Source: a virus
Direction: 5' to 3' (one strand)
Virus record (IMG/VR): IMGVR_UViG_3300020450_000124
Span: 1-20,293 of that record
Length of the DNA: 20,293 nt
Below, in pieces: positions 1 to 4,752 of this stretch (positions are counted from its first letter, which is position 1; the number at the start of each line of letters is the position of its first letter). A program made the position numbers and the translations under genes. The notes under the pieces are model-generated. The model searched no databases. It saw only the letters and a list, made by a program, of their open reading frames with translations, and was not told the DNA's origin.

Positions 1-87
1 GAGTGTACTGCAGCAATGAGTGAGGCTGCTGTGTTAGTATCAAACAACAGTGAGACACTAGCATGCCTAGAGCTAAGAATAAATTAA
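1..87 (+). CDS. C-terminal end of an unidentified gene (5' end outside window)
   Basis: Frame 1 is the only rightward frame open from the first base; it gives 28 residues and ends in TAA at 85-87. The visible tail is Ala/Ser/Asn-rich and has no recognisable motif. The next gene may begin inside it at 63, in keeping with the tight packing of this strand. The fragment is too short to assign a family, and it could be only the 3' end of a spurious reading frame. Confidence 0.35.
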   Translation, partial: ECTAAMSEAAVLVSNNSETLACLELRIN

Positions 88-203
88 TCGTTATGAAACG
101 CAAAAAGAAATGGGTTGCGTATGATAAGGATGGATACGTCTTAGTTATATGCAGAAACAAAAGAATAGTAGAGGACTTTGCTAAGAAGAGAGGAAGCAAA
201 TAA
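63..203 (+). CDS. Small basic hypothetical protein (46 aa)
   Basis: A 46-codon frame starts at ATG 63, ends in TAA at 201-203, and shares its last base with the next ATG (TAATG), an arrangement typical of translational coupling. The product is strongly basic (a KRKKK cluster near residues 12-16). It then has an aromatic/valine-rich strand-like stretch (WVAYDKDGYVLVICRNK) and a basic tail. The pattern 'DGYVLVICRNKRIVEDFAKKRG' looks like a small beta-beta-alpha unit, but I cannot name a family. A second ATG at 93 would give a 36-aa product. Neither start has a strong Shine-Dalgarno (SD) sequence, so the exact start is uncertain. Confidence 0.5.
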   Translation: MPRAKNKLIVMKRKKKWVAYDKDGYVLVICRNKRIVEDFAKKRGSK

Positions 204-514
204 TGTTAGAAGACAAAACATACAAAGTAAAAGTAGGTGACTATCATGATGCAGTTATCTACGTATACGAAAGACATCGTAAGTGTTTAAACCCTGATGA
301 TAAGCCAGAGGATCACAGATGGAAACACTGGAAAGAAATACTTACAGTCATACCTGTAAACAATGACTTTGATGACTATCAGGATAAGTCAGGTATGTTC
401 CACAATAATGTAAGGGTTACAGTGGATGCACTAGCAGAGCTATATTCTGCAAGTCCTGACTACGAGATGGGTATAGAGTACACTATGAATACTCACCCTT
501 ATATTAACGTGTAA
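203..514 (+). CDS. Hypothetical protein (103 aa)
   Basis: This 103-aa frame begins at ATG 203, overlapping the upstream TAA by one base. An AGAGGAAG purine stretch just upstream serves as ribosome binding site. The protein is soluble and rich in Asp, Tyr and His, with a central HRWKHWKEI segment and a C-terminal helix around 'VTVDALAELYSAS'. There is no signal peptide, membrane segment or metal-binding cysteine pair. It lies in the small-gene cluster ahead of the integrase, where phages often keep host-takeover genes, but that is only positional. Function unknown. Confidence 0.75.
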   Translation: MLEDKTYKVKVGDYHDAVIYVYERHRKCLNPDDKPEDHRWKHWKEILTVIPVNNDFDDYQDKSGMFHNNVRVTVDALAELYSASPDYEMGIEYTMNTHPYINV

Positions 515-527
515 AAGCAGTGTTTTA

Positions 528-635
528 ATGTATAAAATACCGATACTTATAATCGTAGTTTATCTACTCGCATTTGTGTGGTTCGTGTATGACACATACA
601 AAGGTAACAACGATGGAAGAAATAAAAGAAGATGA
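528..635 (+). CDS. Tiny single-pass membrane protein (35 aa)
   Basis: A 35-codon frame runs from ATG 528 to TGA 633-635. Residues about 4-22 form a continuous hydrophobic segment (IPILIIVVYLLAFVWFVY), followed by a short basic tail (KGNNDGRNKRR). This gives a single-pass membrane peptide with a positively charged, probably cytoplasmic, C terminus. The stop codon overlaps an ATG at 632 in ATGA fashion, which supports it as a real gene. A role in lysis or membrane modification is possible but not shown by the sequence. Confidence 0.55.
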   Translation: MYKIPILIIVVYLLAFVWFVYDTYKGNNDGRNKRR

Positions 636-817
636 CACATGATGATGAAGTTGACCCGAAAGATGATCCACATGATGACATTACTGACAGACTTGGGCAT
701 CTACCTAAAGCGGATAATGATAGCAGTGAGCATATTGTTAAACGTAATTCTAGGAGGTCAAAACAATCAAACGTTGAGCGCAAGAAACCACCAGTGGAAA
801 AGGGAGGGAAAGAGTAA
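632..817 (+). CDS. Possible overlapping hydrophilic ORF (61 aa)
   Basis: This frame starts at ATG 632, inside the stop of the upstream membrane peptide (ATGA), and runs 61 codons. The N-terminal third is very acidic (MTHDDEVDPKDDPHDD); the C terminus is very basic and disordered-looking (RNSRRSK, ERKKPPVEKGGKE). It overlaps the 639-908 gene in another frame, so either one is a shadow or the two are a true overlapping pair. The start-stop coupling supports it; the low-complexity composition argues against it. Confidence 0.35.
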   Translation: MTHDDEVDPKDDPHDDITDRLGHLPKADNDSSEHIVKRNSRRSKQSNVERKKPPVEKGGKE

Positions 818-908
818 CATCGTACACATTATAGATTCGATTATGGGAGAAGGCCATTGTCTTGAATCTTGGTTGTGTTGGATTAAAATAAAAATGAGGA
901 GAAAATGA
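639..908 (+). CDS. Small conserved phage protein with hydrophobic helix
   Basis: This frame gives up to 89 aa and ends by an ATGA overlap with the integrase start at 905. Residues about 20-40 form a hydrophobic helix (IMIAVSILLNVILGG). It is followed by 'NQTLSARNHQWKREGK' and 'IVHIIDSIMGEGHCLESW'. From memory, this resembles a small protein recurrent in phages (pattern NQTxSxRNxxWKRxGxxNxVxxID...GHCxxSW); I cannot confirm that without a search. That resemblance, plus coupling to the integrase, is why I prefer this frame to the overlapping one at 632-817. The start is uncertain: ATGs at 639, 642, 645, 663, 672 and 675 are all in frame. Function unknown; membrane association is likely. Confidence 0.6.
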   Translation: MMMKLTRKMIHMMTLLTDLGIYLKRIMIAVSILLNVILGGQNNQTLSARNHQWKREGKSNIVHIIDSIMGEGHCLESWLCWIKIKMRRK

Positions 909-1822
909 GAGAGATACCAAAGAATACATCTAAGCTAGAAGTCATTGTAGATTTTTATTTACACAGTAATGACTTCCTTAATCTAAGTGCAAAGTCTCAG
1001 AAAGACTACGCTAAACATTTGGATGTTGTACTCAATACTAAAGTAGAAGGTAAGCTGCTACGTAACTACACAGTGCGTAGTATTAAATCTAGACACACTA
1101 ACCAGGCTTACGAGCAATGGCTTGTGTCAGGTGTGCGTACAGCTAATTATCGTAAGGCTGTTCTATCTAAGGCATGGAAGTGCAGCATGAGGTTAGATGT
1201 AATGGATAATGATCCAGTGCGTTTGATCAAGACGAAGAACACTAAGCCACGAAAAGTCAAATGGACTCGTGACCAAGTAGTGTCTTTTCTTGACACAGCA
1301 TACGGTAACTTTAAGTGGCGCAGCATTGGGTTGATCGTGCACATGGCTTACGAGTGGGCGCAGCGTGTTGGAGACATGCGTACCTTGACTTGGGATAACA
1401 TTAACTTCAACGAACAACGTGTTGATTTAACACAAAGTAAACGTGGTGCTGATGTACATCTACCTATACCTGATGACCTGCTTTCTATGCTTAAGAAACA
1501 AAGCCAAGACTTTGGATTCCAAGACTACGTAGCACCAAAGACTACACCAGTAGCAGGAGCATACGTACCTTACGCAGTTGACCACATCGATGATGCTATC
1601 AACGAAGTCAAAGAAGCTGCACGACTACCAAAGAAATTGACAGCTATGGATCTACGCAGGACTGCAATCACTGAGATGGTAGAGGCAGGTGTTGAGACTC
1701 TTGAGTTGATGCAAGTGACAGGTCATGTGAATCCTGATTCAGTTAAGCCATACCTAGTCAACACATTTAGTGGGGCAAGTAATGCACTTAATAAGCGCAG
1801 GAGCAAAAATGAACAACATTAG
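905..1822 (+). CDS. int: Tyrosine recombinase / phage integrase
   Basis: This 305-aa site-specific recombinase would integrate or excise phage DNA at att sites. Residues 12-110 resemble the SAM-like core-binding domain; residues about 115-300 form the catalytic domain. Visible catalytic positions are Arg154 (EWAQRVGDMRTLTW), Lys179 (QSKRG), Arg251 (MDLRRTAIT), His274 (TGH) and the nucleophile Tyr283 (KPYL). The usual box-II histidine before the second arginine is Met248 here. The start at 905 has a GAGGAG SD about five bases upstream and overlaps the preceding stop (ATGA). The last 14 bases overlap the primase gene, so it is embedded in the replication operon rather than standing next to a visible attachment site or repressor. 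The family is clear; whether it supports lysogeny is not. Confidence 0.93.
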   Translation: MREIPKNTSKLEVIVDFYLHSNDFLNLSAKSQKDYAKHLDVVLNTKVEGKLLRNYTVRSIKSRHTNQAYEQWLVSGVRTANYRKAVLSKAWKCSMRLDVMDNDPVRLIKTKNTKPRKVKWTRDQVVSFLDTAYGNFKWRSIGLIVHMAYEWAQRVGDMRTLTWDNINFNEQRVDLTQSKRGADVHLPIPDDLLSMLKKQSQDFGFQDYVAPKTTPVAGAYVPYAVDHIDDAINEVKEAARLPKKLTAMDLRRTAITEMVEAGVETLELMQVTGHVNPDSVKPYLVNTFSGASNALNKRRSKNEQH

Positions 1823-2597
1823 AAGCTATCTAGAAACCCTTGATTTAAAAGAAGATTATAGACATAGGGGTGACTGCCCTGTGTGTAGAGGTAAGAACAC
1901 ATTCACTGCTACACGAGATGGCAGTGCTATGCTTTACAATTGTTACAAGCTTGATTGCAGAGTTAAAGGTGTAGTGTCTTCAGGTATGACAGCACAAGAA
2001 ATACAACGTAGACTTAATCAGTATGAAGAGCCTGAGTCGGAACACGAGTTATTCACTTGGCCTGAGTATGTAGTCAAGCCCACAGCAGAGCACAAGAATT
2101 TCACACGCTTTGTAAGTAGGTGGGGTCTAGAAGGGGAGGACTTGATGTACGATGTAAGGGATGAACGTGTAGTATTTCCTATCCATGAAAGAGGTAGACT
2201 GGTAGGAGCTACAGGTAGATGTACTTCCTACGCAGGACAAGTTAAGTGGTTACGATATGACAGAACACCTACAGTGTTTACTCGTGCTATCGGTAAACCT
2301 AATGGTGTGGTGATAATAGTTGAAGATGTTATTAGTGCTACGGTTGCAGCCCAAGAGTTTCCAGGCGTAACAGGTTTAGCAATACTTGGTACATCTTTTG
2401 GTGTGGCAGATATGCAACACTTAGATAGCTTTCACAAAGTTATAGTGGCCTTAGATCCAGACGCTGCACAAAAGACACTGCAATATAAAAAGGAGATAGA
2501 AGCTTTCACTGGATTAGAAACAATAGCTTTAAGACTTGACGATGACATCAAGTACAAAGTAAGTTCTGATATTAAGAAACTAGAGGAGATAGTTTAA
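1809..2597 (+). CDS. DNA primase, zinc finger plus Toprim
   Basis: This primase lays RNA primers for lagging-strand synthesis. Numbered from ATG 1809 (262 aa), Cys23/Cys26 (CPVC) and Cys45/Cys50 (CYKLDC) form the template-reading zinc ribbon. A middle catalytic region follows (VVFPIHERGRLVGATGR, residues 121-137). The Toprim metal site is Glu172 (IVEDVIS) and Asp216/Asp218 (ALDPDA). A longer reading from 1770 is possible, but ATG 1809 has an AGGAG SD six bases upstream and leaves only a 14-base overlap with the integrase. In T7 the primase and helicase are fused in gp4; here the helicase is a separate gene starting at 3523. The TAATG at 2595-2599 couples it to the next gene. Confidence 0.9.
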   Translation: MNNIRSYLETLDLKEDYRHRGDCPVCRGKNTFTATRDGSAMLYNCYKLDCRVKGVVSSGMTAQEIQRRLNQYEEPESEHELFTWPEYVVKPTAEHKNFTRFVSRWGLEGEDLMYDVRDERVVFPIHERGRLVGATGRCTSYAGQVKWLRYDRTPTVFTRAIGKPNGVVIIVEDVISATVAAQEFPGVTGLAILGTSFGVADMQHLDSFHKVIVALDPDAAQKTLQYKKEIEAFTGLETIALRLDDDIKYKVSSDIKKLEEIV

Positions 2598-2800
2598 TGA
2601 AGGGTGTAGAACCAAAGTACGCAGCAGAGCTAGAAGCAAAGCAAACATACGAGGCATTCATCAAGTGGGTTAAGGTTACCTTCTACTGGATAATGGCACT
2701 GCTAGTTATACTAGCTTATTTTAACTTCGGAACAGATACTGAAACAGGTAGCCAATACAACGGTGAAGTTTATGCACCCAGAAACATAGGAGAGAAGTAA
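2597..2800 (+). CDS. Small single-pass membrane protein (67 aa)
   Basis: It starts at ATG 2597, overlapping the primase stop by one base, with GAGGAG (2583-2588) as SD. Residues 1-25 are charged and probably helical (EPKYAAELEAKQTYEAF). Residues about 26-44 form one transmembrane helix (VTFYWIMALLVILAYF), and a polar tail of about 20 residues follows. It has no lipobox or cysteines. It lies between primase and helicase genes, so a membrane-tethering role for replication is conceivable, but nothing in the sequence proves it. The next gene begins in its stop codon (TAATG). Confidence 0.7.
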   Translation: MKGVEPKYAAELEAKQTYEAFIKWVKVTFYWIMALLVILAYFNFGTDTETGSQYNGEVYAPRNIGEK

Positions 2801-3015
2801 TGCAACCAAAGAACGTACCAGTACATATCCGTATTAAAGTAGAGCCAACAGTCAAGCAAAGAGGTAAGGCTTGTCGTTTACACGGTAAGGACTTCAAGAG
2901 TATAGCTGACGCAGCTAGACATTTTAATGTGGATTACTCGTGGGCTGCAGAGCAAGTCAGCAGGGGAATGAACATGGAAAACTTCCCCAAGAAGTACAAA
3001 GTAAAGCATGCCTGA
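2800..3015 (+). CDS. Small basic protein, possible helix-turn-helix
   Basis: This 71-aa basic protein starts at ATG 2800 (TAATG junction, GGAGAGAAG upstream). After a basic strand-like N terminus (VHIRIKVEPTVKQRGK), residues about 32-56 (DFKSIADAARHFNVDYSWAAEQVSRG, given here in outline) read like a helix-turn-helix: an 'SIADAARHF' first helix, an 'NVD' turn and an 'SWAAEQVSRG' recognition-like helix. This recalls small DNA-binding modules seen near phage nucleases (NUMOD1-like). It could be a regulator or DNA-binding accessory protein. The fold is inferred by eye; no known family was recognised with certainty. Confidence 0.65.
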   Translation: MQPKNVPVHIRIKVEPTVKQRGKACRLHGKDFKSIADAARHFNVDYSWAAEQVSRGMNMENFPKKYKVKHA

Positions 3016-3157
3016 ACAGTATTGTACAACAAAAGGTTTAGGTTGGGCATTCCTGGTTTGTATAATTTTTATACTAGGTGTGCCTGTGCTGATGTGGTTA
3101 GCCTTAGAGGGTAGCAGTTGGTACGAAAGATTTGACCTAATGAATCCGATGTTTTGA
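3008..3157 (+). CDS. Small membrane protein (49 aa)
   Basis: A 49-codon frame runs from ATG 3008 to TGA 3155-3157, overlapping the end of the previous gene by 8 bases. Residues about 11-34 are a long hydrophobic helix (LGWAFLVCIIFILGVPVLMW). A short tail with aromatic and acidic residues (SSWYERFDLMNPMF) follows. The composition is that of a single-pass membrane peptide. The overlap with its neighbour and the very strong SD of the next gene right after its stop fit a real operon member. Function unknown. Confidence 0.6.
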   Translation: MPEQYCTTKGLGWAFLVCIIFILGVPVLMWLALEGSSWYERFDLMNPMF

Positions 3158-3170
3158 TAAGGAGGGATCG

Positions 3171-3341
3171 ATGATAAAGACAGCAATAATAGACGAGCGT
3201 GTACCTTTAGGTAAGGTGTATGTTGATCTGACTGTTGATGAAGTATTGGAAGCTTGCAATAGATACAAAGCAGATAAAGAGTTCGATAAACAATTAAATG
3301 AGGTTTACAATAATAAAAAAGGAGACTCTAGTTATGGGTAA
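3171..3341 (+). CDS. Small hypothetical protein (56 aa)
   Basis: This gene starts at ATG 3171 behind one of the strongest ribosome binding sites in the window (AAGGAGGG, 3159-3166). It encodes 56 aa with an N-terminal beta-like stretch (TAIIDERVPLGKVYVDLTVDEV). A charged helix follows (LEAC...YKADKEFDKQLNEVY). It overlaps the start of the next gene (ATG 3334) by 8 bases. It has no membrane segment and a single cysteine. Function unknown; the RBS strength suggests high translation. Confidence 0.65.
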   Translation: MIKTAIIDERVPLGKVYVDLTVDEVLEACNRYKADKEFDKQLNEVYNNKKGDSSYG

Positions 3342-3501
3342 GAGGACAGACAAACTAGAAGAGGAGCTTAACAGGTTAGAGTTCTTCATGCGTATTACAA
3401 ATGGTCTTCCTAAAAAGAAGATAGAAGAAGACTACGCATACGTGCAGAAGGAGCTTCAAGACAGAGCGCAACAAAAGAAAATAGCAGCAACATATTCCTA
3501 G
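3334..3501 (+). CDS. Small coiled-coil-like protein (55 aa)
   Basis: Starting at ATG 3334, with GGAG at 3321-3324, this gives a 55-aa, highly charged, almost entirely helical protein. Residues 5-20 (TDKLEEELNRLEFFM) and 30-50 (IEEDYAYVQKELQDRAQQKK) show heptad-like Leu/Ile/Tyr spacing, consistent with a short helical hairpin or dimeric coiled coil. A longer in-frame reading from 3298 exists but lacks an SD and would extend deep into the previous gene. It lies just ahead of the helicase; a helper role in replication is possible but unproven. Confidence 0.65.
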   Translation: MGKRTDKLEEELNRLEFFMRITNGLPKKKIEEDYAYVQKELQDRAQQKKIAATYS

Positions 3502-3522
3502 ACTGCTTAAGAGGAGACAAGT

Positions 3523-4752
3523 ATGATGGAACTAGCATTGATCCACACTATGCTGGACAAAGAGTTCTACAATAATCACAAAGGTATACGCTGCCCCGAT
3601 AAAATATTTACAAAAGAAGTACGTAAGATCAAGCAAACACTAGACTACGCTATGGATACGTACGACAAGAACCTTACTCCTGTGGAACTACAGGCATTGT
3701 TTGAGTCTAACAACAGGAGTATGACTACAGCAAACAGAGAACTATATCGTGATCTATTCAGCAAAATAGCCAAAGAAAAACCTTTGAATAAAGAGATAGC
3801 GACAGATGTTCTGTCAAAACTATTTCAACAAACGATAGGCGAAGAGATTGCCAATGTAGGGTTTGATTATGTCAACGGTTCAAGGACTGGATTAGAGCCT
3901 TTACGAAGTATACTAAATGATTATGAAGATAATTTTCTGCCTAAGATTTCTATTGATTGGGATGATACATCTTTAGAAACAGTATTAAAACTTAATGACC
4001 AACAGTCTAAATGGAAATTTAACATACCGTCATTAGCACGAAGAGTTAAAGGCATTAGCCCTGGTCACTTTATCGTTGTGGGTGCAAGACCTAACACAGG
4101 TAAAACAAGTTTTCATGCTAGTATAATTGCATCCGAAAAAGGTTTTGTGGAGCAAGGGGCTAAATGTATTATCTTACTGAACGAAGAAGGATATGAACGT
4201 GTATGTTTAAGGTATATATGTGCAGCTACAAACATGAGCGTAGAAGAGGTGTATGCAAATAGGGCTTTAGCTACACTGAGATATAAACCTGTGGACGAGA
4301 ATATTTTTATTAAAGAAAGCTCAGGTAAAAATATGGATTGGGTTGAGGCTGTTGTAAAACAATCTAAACCAGACATTCTTGTGCTAGATATGGGTGACAA
4401 GTTTTCATCAGGTAAAGGTGAACGATCCGATTTATATTTAAAAGAGGCTGCAATACACGCACGTAACATAGCAAAGCAGTATAAGTGTGCTGTTATATGG
4501 ATGTCTCAATTGAGTGCAGTAGCAGAAGGTTTAGTGCATCCAGATCAATCTATGCTAGAGGGTAGCCGTACTGGTAAAGCAGCAGAGGCTGACTTGATGA
4601 TACTTTTATCGCAGAACAAAGTAGTAGAAGGTATGAGTGAAGAAGAAACACGTCAACGCCACTTAAACATTGCAAAGAATAAACTTAGGGGTGGCTGGCA
4701 TGGCACTATACATTGTGAGCTAGACATAGAAAGAAGCACGTTCCTAGCATGA
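3523..4752 (+). CDS. Replicative DNA helicase, DnaB/gp4 type
   Basis: This 409-aa RecA-fold hexameric helicase would unwind DNA at the phage fork. Residues 1-110 are helical and resemble the DnaB N-terminal domain (ELALIHTMLDKEFY at the start). Walker A is GARPNTGKTS at 187-196 (Lys194) and Walker B is DILVLDMGD at 284-292 (Asp289). The conserved 'WMSQLS' glutamine motif and a 'SRTGKAAEAD' segment with likely arginine-finger and loop residues follow. It has no fused primase domain; the partner primase is at 1809-2597. The start at ATG 3523 has GAGGAG (3511-3516). An immediate second ATG at 3526 cannot be excluded. It ends in an ATGA overlap with the polymerase gene, suggesting coordinated production of fork proteins. 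Confidence 0.92.
   Translation: MMELALIHTMLDKEFYNNHKGIRCPDKIFTKEVRKIKQTLDYAMDTYDKNLTPVELQALFESNNRSMTTANRELYRDLFSKIAKEKPLNKEIATDVLSKLFQQTIGEEIANVGFDYVNGSRTGLEPLRSILNDYEDNFLPKISIDWDDTSLETVLKLNDQQSKWKFNIPSLARRVKGISPGHFIVVGARPNTGKTSFHASIIASEKGFVEQGAKCIILLNEEGYERVCLRYICAATNMSVEEVYANRALATLRYKPVDENIFIKESSGKNMDWVEAVVKQSKPDILVLDMGDKFSSGKGERSDLYLKEAAIHARNIAKQYKCAVIWMSQLSAVAEGLVHPDQSMLEGSRTGKAAEADLMILLSQNKVVEGMSEEETRQRHLNIAKNKLRGGWHGTIHCELDIERSTFLA

Noticed and set aside
862-889. TTGAAT-N16-TAAAAT as a promoter for the integrase
   Set aside because: The -35 matches only four of six positions, and the predicted start would be within about 10 bases of the integrase ATG, destroying its SD; such matches are common in AT-rich DNA.
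1770-1808. Longer primase start at 1770
   Set aside because: It would extend the overlap with the integrase to over 50 bases and has no SD, whereas ATG 1809 has AGGAG at ideal distance.
905-1822. tRNA gene or attachment site near the integrase
   Set aside because: No cloverleaf-like sequence or direct repeat was found by eye around the gene; the flanks are fully coding.
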